A stretch of DNA of 64,000 nt from NCBI GenBank assembly GCA_963971575.1, contig OZ020617.1, positions 22,095,403 to 22,159,402 on the forward strand, read 5' to 3'. Both the position numbers and the translations under genes were made by a program. The notes beneath the pieces were generated by a model. It made no database searches. It was not told where the DNA came from and saw only the letters and a list, made by a program, of their open reading frames with translations. This DNA is from Liopterus haemorrhoidalis (lineage: Eukaryota > Arthropoda > Insecta > Coleoptera > Dytiscidae). Of the stretch, positions 44,661-56,271 are shown in pieces; the first letter of the stretch is position 1; each line of letters starts with the position of its first letter.

Positions 44661-44776
44661 AATTCTAGGTTAATTAAATTACAATTAAAGAACAATAAGT
44701 ACAATAATATGAATTATATCTGAGAGTTTCCGAATTACAATTTACTAATCTGAATTACAATTGGAAAAGATGTAGT

Positions 44777-45869
44777 ATAAACGATGTTGACATGAATTTA
44801 CATGGGAATGGGAAACCCCGGGCAAATACCTCAAACGGGCGGGGATACCGGGTTAACAAAACAGTTGTCAGACACGAACTACAACAAAAGAGAGAGAAGT
44901 TTGTTATAATTTACAGTTTACAAATTATGTTTAAAATTATGAAAACTTTTTCTTTTTCAATAGTTAACTAAAATATTTTACACCGAAAAGCGAGAATAAA
45001 TTGAATTAATTATTTAATTACGTTAATAGAGGATGCAGAATATTCATCGCATCCCTTGTTTTATTACCAACATTTATAGTAAATAATTAATAATTCACTA
45101 CTCCCTATGTACTTATATGTATACATTAATAACTTTTACATTTTACCATATAAAATGTAAAATCTGAGATTTATTTTGCTTTTAATCCTTCAACATTTTA
45201 GTTTAGTAGTGAGTTTTATCATTATTTATATATTCTATAACTGACAAGATTTACAATCTAAATATTTCATAATATTTTCCTTTGTTTTATCATAGACTAA
45301 ACAATAGTGAACGCTTTGTTATTCTACTAGTCCCTCGTGTTTAACTTATAATGGAGTGCTATCTGCAAAACGGCATATCAAAATATAGTTTAAAACTCAT
45401 TCTTGTCATTTTAGAGCCATAAACATCGATTTTCACTCAGATATATCATTTTGTGATCACAAAGAAGAAATTGCTTGGCATATTTTGTTAAGTTTAGCTC
45501 AGTTTTCACACAACATATGGAATATTAACAGTAGATTTATTTTTATAGCTCTTAAATTAGTAGACTGTTAACTATAGCTTGTGTACTGTTGATTGTCACT
45601 ATCAAGTTTGTCATAGGGTAAGACGAGAAACCGTTAAGACCTCTAAATTTAATACGTTGTATGTTGTCGATTGCGGATAGTTTTCTAAACTTTGTAGTTA
45701 GTGAATTGTTTTAATAAGACAGTCATATAAACACATTAGCTATCTCAGTCTACATCGGAGAGAACATTTATATTGTATGCCCTTACATAACCTAACAAAA
45801 TGTAATCGGGCCGATTACAACAAATCTCGCCCACAATTATAAAGATGAACAGTAAATATAATCATTTTA
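44777..45869. other. Unannotated AT-rich stretch
   Basis: I see no coding domain or repeat structure. Confidence 0.45.
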
Positions 45870-45965
45870 GGTAATTAAGTTTAGTAAAATTTAGTAATTA
45901 GTAAAAATCTAGGATAGCAGAATTAGGAAAACGATAATAAATAATAAACCTTTTACGAAGCCACC
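45870..45965. repeat. Single arm of the fold-back family
   Basis: GCAGAATTAGGAAAACGATA, AATAATAAACCTTTTACGAA and the preceding TTAGTAATTAGTAAAAATCT align with the right arm of the fold-back element at 27,846-28,190. No inverted partner is nearby. Confidence 0.6.
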
Positions 45966-46113
45966 GTATTTGACACACAGTTATTGCTCAATTCGTAACT
46001 CACTAACTTCCAGAGCTGCATACGCTGCCTTGAATGTTAAAACTATCTACTAAACATAACGCACAGTTCAGTCAACTAATTTAAAGAGCTCTGAACGCTG
46101 CTTTACGCTAGCA

Positions 46114-46569
46114 GTGAAATTTGGACAATGCTGCGATGCGCCAAGTCGAACTGCGTTTTTTAGCGGTTCTGACTTTTTAAAGAAGGTAGAAATTCAATCA
46201 AAGATGATGAAAGATTGGGTAAATCTTCAATTTCTAAATCCTATGAAATGGTTGGATAACCATCACGCTTACAGGTTAATCAGTATCAATCGGATATTGA
46301 CTGTTATAGAGGGTTCAAAAGAAGTAGGAATATCATACGAGTCTTGTCAAGACATTTTGAGCAATGTCGATTATCACAACAATGCACTAGCTCACACTTA
46401 CATAGAACAAAGTCATTCTCGTTCCCAATTCACAATACTCAACAGACTTGGACCAACCTACTTGAAGGCTCCCCCTTTGTTTTTACAAAAAACCTACAAA
46501 ATGTTTTCAGAAGTGAGGAAAACGCTAGCAGCGATCTGTAGCCGTAAAAATGTAGTAATTGAAAGGTGA
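46114..46569 (+). pseudogene. Possible Tc1/mariner-like transposase deletion relic
   Basis: An open frame of about 150 codons reads TVIEGSKEVGISYESCQDIL, which fits the second helix-turn-helix of some mariner-like transposases (.eia.evGIs.gSc.aIL). It continues directly with YHNNALAHT, similar to the catalytic HHDNApAHT block. About 150 residues normally lie between these, so an internal deletion is implied. The first 60 residues and the C-terminus do not match anything I know. The catalytic Asp reads Asn. Confidence 0.4.
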
Positions 46570-46864
46570 TAATTTCAATGTAAAATATTTTCTTAAAGTC
46601 TATTTCTGTTAAAATTACCACACTCTCAAGTCGTTCTATTCAATACTGATCGTGGTGACTTCCCAACCTACACCTGTGTAGTGCATGTTGCATGTATCAC
46701 AGATACATGAGACCTACTATTTTAATGTGGATTCTGAACCACTATTATTCGTTTTTGGGGAAATTTTCATGAGAGGAGAGAGTTCTGTTCACGCGGTAGA
46801 ACAACTGGGAAATTATTTGAAAAATATTTGCCGGCACCACGAATAGAACATGGTACCTTATGCA
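46570..46864. other. Unannotated spacer
   Basis: I recognise nothing; it ends in the CTTATGCA target duplication. Confidence 0.4.
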
Positions 46865-48279
46865 CAGGGCCGGCGCTAGACTTTTTGCCACTACAGGCAA
46901 GATTTTTTTTGCCGCCCTATAGTGATAAAAAAAAACGGATTTTTTTATTGTATGTACTATAAAAAATAAATAATACGAGTAAAATTAAGTAAAATAATGT
47001 AAAACAAAGATTTAGTGATTATTCATTTGTAAATATAATATTAAATCACATTAGTAATAAAATGAAATAATAGTAATCAAAACAATTATACGTATAGCAA
47101 AAAGTTTAAAATCTTTTTCTTGCTTTTATGCTTGTAAAATCTCGTAAAAAAAGTATATCCTCTTTGTCTACTGCTTTCGAAATATATCATCCATGACTCA
47201 AAACGAGTCGGTTTTGAGTCATGGATAACCTATGGTAATTTTTTATCAACTTGAAAGACGTGAAAAACTACTTTCACCGCTAGCAACACTAACTGGTATT
47301 GTTAATAATATTTTCAAAGCAATGTATAAATTTGGATAAATTGGTATTAATTCATTATGTAATATATATGGTATATATGGTAACATCGTTCGGCTTCTTC
47401 AAAACATCGAGCGGTTTTTTAGGATTTCCTAGGTACCGCCCGATACTAATTTTTAAACTTTAAACGACATGCATTGAGCGTTTTTTTAGGATTTCCTAGG
47501 TATAATCAGAAACAGCTATACCAATGTTGTCCAGCATATGGCCCGCGGGCCGTATCCAGTCCGATACCAATTTTTAAATGACACGCATTAAGCGGTGTTA
47601 AGGATTTCCTAGGTATAATCAAGAAACGTTTTTGTTATGTTAATATACGCAGAATCATGCAAATTTTAATAATTAATTCCTGCTTATATTGATTTTTATT
47701 CGATATCAGTTTGGCAACGTTATTGGCAACGGGGTCTGCTAGTTTTTTTAAGAAAATAGTGCGTCTTATAGATATGTATTTTGTTTTTTAAATCAGTCTT
47801 TACTGTTTCACGGCAAAATTCTAAATGAGCTTGTTTTTTAACTCTCGCAGTATTTTTTTTAATATTTTATTTTTTACCATCTATACATATAATTATTGTC
47901 CTATCATAAAAATATAAACAGTGGTTTTAAGATATTTTGACGGGTAATTTAATTGTTATAACTTAGAAGATGGTACTTGAGGTCTTGAAGATATCCTATT
48001 CATCTGGTCACGTCTGATGTGGACCTGTTCGTCCCATCTGGTAACAGATGATAGTCAGTTATTTCTTGTTCAAGAATACGTTCATATAATAAAATACCGA
48101 TTTTAACCGGGAATTGTAAAATATTTTTGAAAAAACCGATCTTTACTGGGAAAGGATCCATTTCAAAGATTTTTTGAATTTTCGATTTTGTATGTAAATA
48201 TTGAAAGCGCAAAGGCCGCCTTCTTAAATATGCCGCTACAGGCGGCCGCTTGCTCTGCCCGTACGTAACGCCGTCACTG
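46865..48279. mobile_element. hAT non-autonomous element, 1.4 kb, exact 8-bp TSD
   Basis: It starts CAGGGCCGGCGCTAGACTT and ends in the inverse of CAGTGACGGCGTTACG. CTTATGCA is repeated exactly on both sides (46,857-46,864 and 48,280-48,287). GCCGCCCTATAG and GCCGCTACAGGCGGC words lie near the ends. Inside are a perfect 16-bp-arm hairpin (47,189-47,226) and another hAT-like terminal sequence, AGCATATGGCCCGCGGGCCG (about 47,534). No transposase is recognisable. Confidence 0.87.
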
Positions 48280-48404
48280 CTTATGCACAACTAGCCACAC
48301 CTAACCAACTGCGCTACAGTCGTCCCCATGCTAAAATTATAGTTACGTAATAATTAGTAAACAAATATAAGCAACCGAACAGTATCAGTACCCTGGCCAT
48401 CATA

Positions 48405-49040
48405 CATCATTATCATTTATCAGCCATTGACGCCCACTGCTGAACATAGACCTCTCCTTTGCATGTCCTCTATTCTTTTTTCTGTGCCACCTGTAACACG
48501 ACATTCCAGAACTTACCTAGTCCATCTACCATAATTGGCTCTAGCAACGTGGTCTGCCCACTGTCACTTCATACGTGCGACTTTTTTCACAGAGTTCTTG
48601 TGAGGTGCCACCGTAGGTGGAGCCTGGTAAGACACATAGATGAAATATCTTTCTGTTGCGGCAGGTGGGGAGATCAACGATTCAAAAATGTACTGAACAC
48701 TATTTAAAATGCAGAGCAAATGCACCTGCAAAATATTATATTACAGTAAAATGTACCTTACGTGTCCAAAGGTTGCCTATCCCAAGCCAATTCTTCTATT
48801 AATCTCTATTGGTTGTCCCAGCCCATAGTAATTTCCTGTCCCAGTTATTTGTGGTGAGACACTTGATCAATGGGTCTACCCGAAATTGACAAATTACCAC
48901 TCAGTACTAAATTTTTCATAACTCTGGTCTTATTCATGTTGATTTGGAGTCATATGTCCTCGGGTTCACTATTTAATTCTTTCGTCATTCGGTCCATTTC
49001 TCATAAGTCATCAGTAATTGAAAGTATCACGGTAAAAATA
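48405..49040 (-). pseudogene. LINE RT C-terminal fragment
   Basis: Minus strand from about 49,020: ELNSEPEDI.LQINMNKTRV, MKNLVLSGNLSISGRPIDQV, then MGWDNQ..LIEELAWD, later WADHVARANYGRWTR and finally CSAVGVNG. This follows the post-catalytic order of insect LINEs (K.GL.iNm.KTkvM, I.G..ie.V..ykYLGq, ... qWagHvaR....RWt.r.l.). The terminal CCACTGCTGAACATAGACCT on the plus strand is the widely dispersed 3' signature of these elements. Multiple stops; 5'-truncated. Confidence 0.72.
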
Positions 49041-51239
49041 ATCTGAACTTAGCGTATTTTACAGATTAACAATTGGCAGTCCTGTTAAGTGTAGCCTACC
49101 TGTCCTGATATTTCGGCTTTCATTAAATACATATATGTTTATTGTTATTAAGTTATACTTTATATCATACCATTATGTATTTTTATGTATTGCCAGAGAA
49201 GAGGCACTTTTTCATTTAAAAAATCGTGGTATCGTCGCATACCATGATAAAATGCAACTATGATTTTAACGTAAATCTCCTACATAGAACCTCCAATTTA
49301 ATTAAATTATACAATTTTCACATTTGTAAAAACTTTAGTTTTAGTTTCAATAGCTTGCACCTTGAAATTGTGTGTCATGTTGGTATTAAAAAGGAAATTA
49401 AAGATGAATTACAATAGTAATTAATAATGTGACGATTGTCATACCATCTGATATATATCACATATTGAAAAATGATATCTTAATTATAATGATCATTAGG
49501 AAAAAGTTTTTTAAATGACATTTTCCCCCCTCCCCTTAACCACCACCATATTCATCAAATTGAAAAAATGCATAGAACAAATAAGATTTATTTTCTTATA
49601 AACAATTTTTATAGTATAGTTTTTTCTGTTAAGAGTCTAGTTCTCTTTATAAAGGAAATATTTTAAGTTTTTTAATACCAGTTTTAACCAAGTAACACCC
49701 CCTAAGAAAGAAAATTTTGAGATACCATCTATATTTGAATCTTGGTTCTACTCTATTGTAACAAATTTTGTTAAAATATGTCCAGCCGTTTTTAAAAACA
49801 GATATAACCTTCAATTTTATTAATTACTATATTATTATAGCAATTTGTTTTTATATATTTATTTAAATATACCTAAAATTATATTTGTATTTGGTTTTAT
49901 TGTTATTTATTAACTAAAATACAAATACACATCACCTTAAATTTTATATAAATCAGTATAAAATTTCCTTAGGTTTTTATTTATAATTTATTCAGTAGAA
50001 CTGTCTTGAAATAAATATCTATAATGAAAATAGTCAATAAAAATATTTAAAAACGTGCAACATCAACATAATTCTGTATGCTAGTTCGAACTACGCATAC
50101 GTGTGACGTATTCCCTCTCACGCTCTGGTTGGTCAGAAGTTACAAGACAACCTTTACTTTAACAATCTTGACTAGACACCACATCTAGTAACGTAATACA
50201 AACTTTGGTGATTGTTATGTTGAAAATGAACTTTTAATGCACCATACAAACTTGTAAACTTGGCTCTTAAATTTTTGGTTAGGTTTAACTGAATTAAGGT
50301 TAAATTCATTTGAAAATTACAAATGTCAGATTGTTATTAATGAAAATTATTTGCCAAATATTTAGAAAGATGCAATTTTAGAATAACCAGCCTGAGATAC
50401 CATTATAAATACACAATATAAAAAATATATAAAAAAGTTTCCCTCTTAGTCACGAATTACAAAATAAACATGAAACACCAAATGAAATAAATACCAGTGT
50501 CAAACAAAAGATTTATTACCAGATTCGTAGAATTTTGCCTATACAATGAGCAACCAAATTCATAATAATAAACATTAATTTGAGTTTAAAAGCTGTCACA
50601 TGTTATAAATCATATAGAAACTGTCACACTTATCTGTTAAGTTGGGATTATACTGAATATTTAAATGTATTGTGTCGGAGCACGCTACGATTTAATTTAT
50701 AATACACTGTTTTAATCGCATGTTGAAATGCTTCACTATAACATGTGACAATTCAAAATATTCATGTCTCATGAACATTGAATTAAAACATACTGAAATG
50801 GGCAAATAAAGTTTTCATTTTTAAACAACCGTCGAACATTTTAAGCATTAGTACCTTGCAACTATAACTGAAGTAATATTCAAAATATGATTTTGAATTT
50901 TACACAAGTTTGATTCAATATTGAGACATTGATATCAGTGACTTCCTCTTTACGGACATGAGTTCAACTCCTGCTTATGCCAAATAACTTGTGTAAAAAT
51001 ATTTATAAAAATCACAGATTCTGCTTAGCCGTTCGCAACCGGCTATAAACTATAGGTGCCTTTCTGTGTACGCTAAAAAATTGACGTATATAATAATATG
51101 GTCAATATGACCATATTACTCCTGAATGTACGTAGATTGAAAACATGGTCATGAAACCTGGAAACAGGAGACCTAGGCTCAACTCTGGCTTGTTAAATGT
51201 ATAAAATAAAACCATTAAATTAATTTAAAAGGAGGTTTA
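49041..51239. other. Unannotated AT-rich stretch with one strong palindrome
   Basis: TAATATGGTCA-ATA-TGACCATATTA (51,094-51,118) is a perfect 11-bp-arm hairpin. GAGTTCAACTCCTGCTTATG at about 50,960 resembles a box B and might mark another tRNA-SINE, but no A box is convincing. No coding signal. Confidence 0.4.
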
Positions 51240-51241
51240 TA

Positions 51242-52478
51242 CGAGTTACCTTTTATGTTTTTACAAACGACCACTAGTTAACAATATTGAAATATGTCAT
51301 TGCTATATTCGAAAATTTGACATTTGTTATTGTGAAATCAGTGGCAGATTATATATTGACCGAGCAGTTTGTTGACAGTGAGCGCTTAAAGAACAAGTTT
51401 TTGAAAAATGGATATTACTCGTGAAGGTTTTCGTTGGATGATTTTTTACGATTTTAGTAAAGGCCTAACTCAACAACAATGCATAGATTCGCTTCGTTCA
51501 ACTTTTGATAATGAAGCGCCATCAGAAAAGACTATTTACAATTGGTTTGCAGAAGTTCATCCTGGTCGTGCGTCCGTCAGTGATGAATCTCGTGAAGGTC
51601 GACCAAAATCGGTTGTGATTCAAAAAAATATCGAAGCTGTGCGCAAAATGATTGAAGAAGATCGACATGTGACTTACCGTGAGATAGAGGCATCCTTTGG
51701 CATATCACATTTGATTTTGCAGGAACATTTAGCTGTGAAAAAGATCTGTTCCCGATGGATTCCGCATAATTTGACCGAAGCTCAAAAAAAGGCTCGTGTT
51801 GATTGGTGTAAGGGAATGCTAAAAAAATTCAACCTAAACACTGCAAAATCCGTATACAACTTGGACTTATTCAAATGAACCGGAAACTAAGCAACAATCT
51901 ATTGTTTGGGTCATCCAAGATGAACCGAAACCCACAAAAGTTGTTCGTTCACGAAGCACTTCCATGAAAATGATAGCCTGTTTCTTTGGTTGTACTGCAC
52001 ATGTCGCAACTATTCCTTTAGATGATCGGATAATAGTTAATTCTGAATGGTATACAACAATTTGTTTGCTAGAAGTCATCGACAAAATCAGGAAAAACAA
52101 CCAACAACATCGCATCATTCTTCATCATGACAATGCAAGCTCCCACACAGTACGTCAAACAATTGATTATTTGAAGGAGAAAAACATAGAATTAATGTCT
52201 CATGGCCCGTATTCACCTGAGTTATCCCCTAACGATTTTTTTTTTTGTTCTCCAATATCAAACAAAAAATGCGTGGACAGCGATTGTCATCAGTTCAAGA
52301 AGGTGTTAAAGCCTACAAAAACCATGTTTTTGACATACCAACTTCAGAGTGGAAAAAAATGTTCCGAGAATTGGTTTGAACGCATGCAAAAGTGTACAAA
52401 TCTTAAAGGCGAATATTTTGAAAAACAATAAAAGTTTTTTCAAGAAAAACAAAATCTTTCTTAGTTTCTTAGCCCTCG
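51242..52478 (+). mobile_element. Mariner element, 1.24 kb, nearly complete
   Basis: CGAGTTACC-type left and CGAGGGCT-type right termini face inward and TA flanks both ends (51,240-51,241 and 52,479-52,480), giving a short imperfect TIR. Length is normal for mariner (about 1.3 kb). It contains one transposase gene in + orientation, damaged in the middle. Confidence 0.88.
51408..52431 (+). pseudogene. Mariner transposase lacking its first catalytic Asp
   Basis: Mariner transposase cuts and pastes the element at TA sites. The N-terminal half (51,408-51,878) has paired helix-turn-helix regions: RWMIFYDFSKGLTQQQCIDS, EAPSEKTIYNWFAEV, GRPKSV and VTYREIEASFGISHLILQEH; WIPHNLTEAQKK follows. The C-terminal half (51,964-52,431, but readable from about 51,862) has WTYSNEPETKQQS, HVATIPLDDR, HHDNASSHT, SPELSPNDFFF and the terminal MQKCTNLKGEYFEKQ. 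The two remaining Asps are separated by 34 residues, the DD34D signature. The frame breaks at about 51,857, where the VTGDET segment should be: roughly 17-20 bases are missing, taking the first Asp. Confidence 0.92.
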
Positions 52479-52480
52479 TA

Positions 52481-53452
52481 CCATGCAAAGGATACCTATA
52501 AGAGCGAAAAAATAGTAAATAAAAAAAATTTAAAAGCGAGGTTTTTACTTTTTAAATATCTTATTAAGTAAAACATTATAAAAAATTAAGTTCCCCAATA
52601 AGAAATTTGATGTGACTATTTGGAAAATTAAAAATGCGATTTGCATATTTAAAAAATGATAAATCTATGTGAATAGAATTGGTGGCTATATCTGTTTTTT
52701 TTTCTACCTCATAGTTGGTTTTATACATGTTTCAGATGTTTATAAGACAATATCCGCAATTTTTTTTTGTCTCTCTGTCTGTTTGTCTGTCTGTGTCTGT
52801 CTATTTGCATGTCTGTGTATATCTTTCTGTCTGTGTGTCTATCTGTCTGTTCGAGGTTCACGCAAAAACGGCTGGACATATTTTCACGTAATTTAGTATG
52901 ATGATAGAGAAGTGAACATAAGCTACAAGGCATTTCAACATTTGGATTCTAGGGAGGTGTTTTGGGGTTATGTTTATTAAAATAACTCCGTTATTATTGA
53001 CTCAATAGATGACTCAAAATATGCAGGTTTTCAATTAGATGAATATCTGAGGAGTAACGGGGATACACCTTAAAACTAAAATCAATATCTCACTAAATAA
53101 TTTGAACGCGCTGTTAGTTGGCCGACGGTGAGTTGCCTCGCGGCGACACGGCCTCGGTGATCTATTCCAAACCGTTAGTGACTTTGATTTTCATTAACTA
53201 AATTATTTATTTAGTTAATGAAAATGTATTTACTAGTAGGTAGAAAAGAAAATCACGAAATGAACAAAAATGACCTCTGGTGGTTTCCGCAAATTACTTT
53301 TTCCCACTCGTAAAACACAAGTGTACGAGTATGTTTTTTGTAAAGTGTTATGTAGTGTAATTAATAATGCAAATATATTGTCCCATGGGTGGTGCATTGA
53401 ATCAAACAATTTGTGTAATTTGTTTGCAGTTTAATTACAATAATAAAAACAC
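52481..53452. other. Unannotated apart from a (GTCT)n tract
   Basis: GTCTCTCTGTCTGTTTGTCT repeats at 52,766-52,855 are followed by GGTTCACGCAAAAACGGCTG (52,855), a sequence often found beside such tracts in insect repeats. Nothing else recognised. Confidence 0.5.
52766..52855 (+). repeat. Imperfect (GTCT)n microsatellite
   Basis: About 20 GTCT/GTGT units with substitutions. A reading frame of Ser/Val/Cys/Leu across it is an artefact of the repeat. Confidence 0.9.
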
Positions 53453-53455
53453 TAA

Positions 53456-53733
53456 TGCCCGGTTTCATAAACAAATGCTAATGCCTTCGTTAGCTAACGC
53501 GATGCTAAAATAACACGTTGTTAAATTTTAACAACTTTTCATAAAGAAATAGCATCAGATTTAACATCATGTAATTTCAGTGCTGTGTTCAGTTTAGGGT
53601 TTTTATTAGGTAGATTGGTAGATTGGTAGACCTATGCTAAAATAGCAGTGTTTAATTCTTTGTTAAATTTAACATTGATTTATGGAACGCAAAATTGTAC
53701 CTAAAATTTAGCATTGCTTTATGAAACCGGCCA
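53456..53733. mobile_element. PIF/Harbinger-type MITE, 278 bp, TAA TSD
   Basis: TGCCCGGTTTCATAAACAAA at the left and the inverse of TGGCCGGTTTCATAAAGCAA at the right form the TIR. TAA flanks both sides (53,453-53,455 and 53,734-53,736), the 3-bp target typical of PIF/Harbinger. Inner ATGCTAAAATA/GTTAAATTTAACA words repeat on both sides. Confidence 0.82.
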
Positions 53734-53744
53734 TAAGTTTCTGC

Positions 53745-53900
53745 TTTCTAAGGTCAGCCGGTCTCAGGAGTGAGGTAGAAGGATGTGTGTTCGCATATCA
53801 GGATGGTGATATTAACACTTTGGCCTACAAAAGCCAAGTATTTAAAACATCTGAAACCAAGATTTGTAGAGTGTGCCACCGCCACTTTGAAAGGATAATG
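53745..53900 (+). pseudogene. LINE C-terminal zinc-finger fragment
   Basis: The frame reads LRSEVEGCVFAYQDGDINTL, AYKSQVF, and ICRVCHRHFERIMHIL. It fits the C-terminal (L/M)RSE.EGf..A.QD..I.T..Y.k....... CR.C....E...HI..GC segment of some non-LTR retrotransposons; the final Cys reads Tyr. The start codon of the larger open frame lies inside the MITE immediately upstream and is fortuitous. No RT domain is nearby. Confidence 0.5.
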
Positions 53901-54094
53901 CATATCTTAATGTACGTTCATATTATCATCAAACGTTTCTTGAACGATTATTTGAGTATTCATACGTTGCATCATGCATCATAGTGCATCAGGACTTTTA
54001 ATGTACAGTTTTCAGTTTGATGCCTGATAAGATAGTTGCCTATTTATAAAAATGTTTCGTCATCTATCTATTGAAGATTTATTGATGATATCAT

Positions 54095-54326
54095 CAGGGC
54101 CGCATTAAGGTTTTCGTCGACCCTAGGCACTATTATTTCGACTTAAATTATTGTTCATGTTGTCTAGAAGTTTTGTTTAATTAACCTATTTCTATTTTTA
54201 AACAATTTTATTCATAATTTTGTGGATGAATTATCTTTGTTTTAAAATTTTGTATTCATGTATATTTTCTTTAAATCCTATTTTCCTAGGTCGTATGTAC
54301 TGTGCCTTATGAATAAGGTGGCCCTG
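54095..54326. mobile_element. hAT-type MITE, 232 bp
   Basis: CAGGGCCGCATTAAGG at the left and the inverse of CAGGGCCACCTTATTC at the right are hAT termini. Flanks GATATCAT and GATAATAT agree at six of eight positions. CCTAGGCAC/GTGCCTTATG words pair inside. Confidence 0.77.
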
Positions 54327-54439
54327 GATAATATTATTAAAATAGGAAGATATGCAGAATTATAAACGTCCTGAGTGCTTTTCTGCCCATAAAATATTTA
54401 CAAAAAAATTGATGTAAAGTGTGAATTTTCACACATTGC

Positions 54440-55526
54440 AGGATTTCGCAAGTATAAAATAAGTGTAGGCGGCATGCTGAGTGTGTAGGACAAATTTTGC
54501 TTTGTGGTCACGACAAAATGAACGTTATTTTTAAAATAATTTATCGCTTGTTAATCTAAGAGCTTTAGAAACAAATTTTATGTTGAAATATTTTTTTGTT
54601 AATTTTAATTCGAATACCTAATACCTTTATTTAGGTTTATAAATATGTGCAGTATATTTTTTTTTTTTATATAGCAATGTTCATTTAGATTTTGAAACTT
54701 GCGCCTATGGCTTCCATTGGTTGTTTAAAGTCATATGCTCCGCCCTTCTGGTTTCGTATACATGACACATAGAATAAAAATATAATTCCATCAATTCCAA
54801 CTGGTTATTAAATTTACGCTCTTAAAAATTAAATGCAACATTTTCCAAAATATTACTAGAATTTGGAAAAAATAAATTAAACAAAATAAAAATGCAAAAA
54901 AAAAAACAAAAAATAAAACTGTCTCCTCTGCCAGGGAGCGAACCCTAGTTTGCTGCGTAGAAAGCGAGCTAACCATTAGACCAGGACACGCCTTCTAGTA
55001 TAGTGTGTTACATAAGTATAACTTTTGAACATCGTCAACCAAAAAAACACAAAAAAGACGTTATTTTCCGAAAACGTAATCTGATCAAAAATTCCTGTTG
55101 TACTATTCCGGTTCACACCAATGTACATTACTTAGAATTTTTTCAGATATTTAGTTTAAACCATCTGGGCTGCAGGGTGTGGGACAAAAATTTTTTTGCA
55201 CAATTTTGGCAAAAATCTCATCAAAATAATTTATTTTGCAAAATTTGATCGTTAATTCACGTACTAAGGGCTTTCATTTGATACCCTACTCAGAATTTTA
55301 AAAACATATATTTCTTTTCGATGAGCACATATTTGTTTATATTTTTAGGGGGATATGTTTTTTAGATATTTTTCCTATGTGGGTCAAAGCGTTGTATAAG
55401 CATGCCAAATTTCAACTCTCTAGGTTTAGCCGTTTGGCTACAATTTTTACCGAACAGAAAGACAGACAGACAGACAGACGATAAAATAACAGTATAAGGG
55501 GTTTTTGGTCATACCTACAAAATCCT
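54440..55526. mobile_element. 1-kb TIR repeat family, copy D
   Basis: It starts AGGATTTCGCAAGTAT and ends in the inverse of AGGATTTTGTAGGTAT. Its blocks follow the order of copy C. It also has about 105 bp at 54,470-54,578 that repeats, in direct orientation, the GTGGGACAAA...CGTTAATCT...GGGCTTT region near 55,180-55,275, a partial internal duplication absent from copy C. A CAGACAGACAGACAGACG tract precedes the right end. Confidence 0.65.
54928..54992 (-). pseudogene. tRNA-like segment inside repeat copy D
   Basis: Minus strand: TGGTCTAATGG fits the A-box consensus exactly and continues TTAGC like a Glu/Asp tRNA D arm. GGGTTCGCTCCCTGG fits box B with one mismatch and could pair as a T arm. 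It is better preserved than the copy at 39,955. A run of A and GTCTCC follows downstream. Confidence 0.68.
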
Positions 55527-56256
55527 AAAAAGAAAGACACTAAGTGAATATTGGACATTATTATTATTCAAAGAATTTATTCATGATGAAGTTAATTTCA
55601 ATATTTTCGTTGTAAAAAAAAAAAAATAATAACTAACAAGAGCCTAATGACATTATAAAACCATGTACAACAGACAAAGAAATTATTAATTTGCAGTATA
55701 CGTGCTTTGAATGCTGAATGTATGAAGGTGGCGGTTTTATAGTATTTATACTCAAATGAAAGACATATCGCTGGCTGAGTTCCATTCTATTTTATGTCCA
55801 TTTTTGCTATATTGGAGTTATTGACATTGAAAGATTTGCCATAGCAGATGTCAAAAGTGTTTTTTATTTTAGGGTTTCAAGTTTTAAGTATGTAGTTAAG
55901 AATTTATTTTTACAATAAAAATTATTAATTGCTAATTGATATTAATAAAACTTTCACTTTTATTAGGACATGGAATAAATGAAAAACATACTACAATAAT
56001 TAAATGCATATATTTGGGATTTTTCTATATTCCCGCATATACGTCTCAATCAGAGCCAAATGAGACAGACGATTTATAGAGACAGACAAATGAAGACAGT
56101 AAATAAGGACGCTGTTGAGTGTTGTGTATTGATCTTGTTCATATAGAGTTTGTTGACAGTGTATTCACTTCTGTTATTATATTTTGTAACTTTTAAATGG
56201 GTTATCAATATAATTTGTGTGTAGTATTTCAACTGAAGACGGAAATCCTACAGATT
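55527..56256. other. Unannotated; right part is probable 5' LTR sequence
   Basis: ATCCTACA at 56,245-56,252, just before the primer site, could be the end of a 5' LTR, but its start and a partner LTR were not found. Confidence 0.35.
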
Positions 56257-56271
56257 TGGGGGCTCGACCGG
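56257..56271 (+). other. Putative primer-binding site, tRNA-Pro type
   Basis: TGGGGGCTCGACCGG follows a CA-ended sequence by four bases. It resembles the complement of the 3' end of tRNA-Pro (TGGGGGCTCGTCCGG) with one mismatch. Position, about 400 bp before the gag start, is as expected for an LTR retrotransposon. Confidence 0.65.

Larger units (their letters stand above)
41742..44776. mobile_element. Probable 3-kb inverted-repeat element with subterminal repeats
   Basis: ACTACAACTTTTCCAA at the left is mirrored by TTGGAAAAGATGTAGT at the right. Just inside both ends lies TTGTAATTCAGATTAGTAAA in inverse orientation; the two subterminal copies match exactly over about 30 bp. The left end carries an array of the motif, and a further cluster in left orientation is at 42,928-42,990. 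The interior holds a hAT-like fragment and a minus-strand LINE. No transposase frame is recognised and no duplication is convincing. Confidence 0.6.

Noticed and set aside
52669..52896. Cys/Leu/Val-rich membrane-like open frame
   Set aside because: It is the translation of a GTCT microsatellite.
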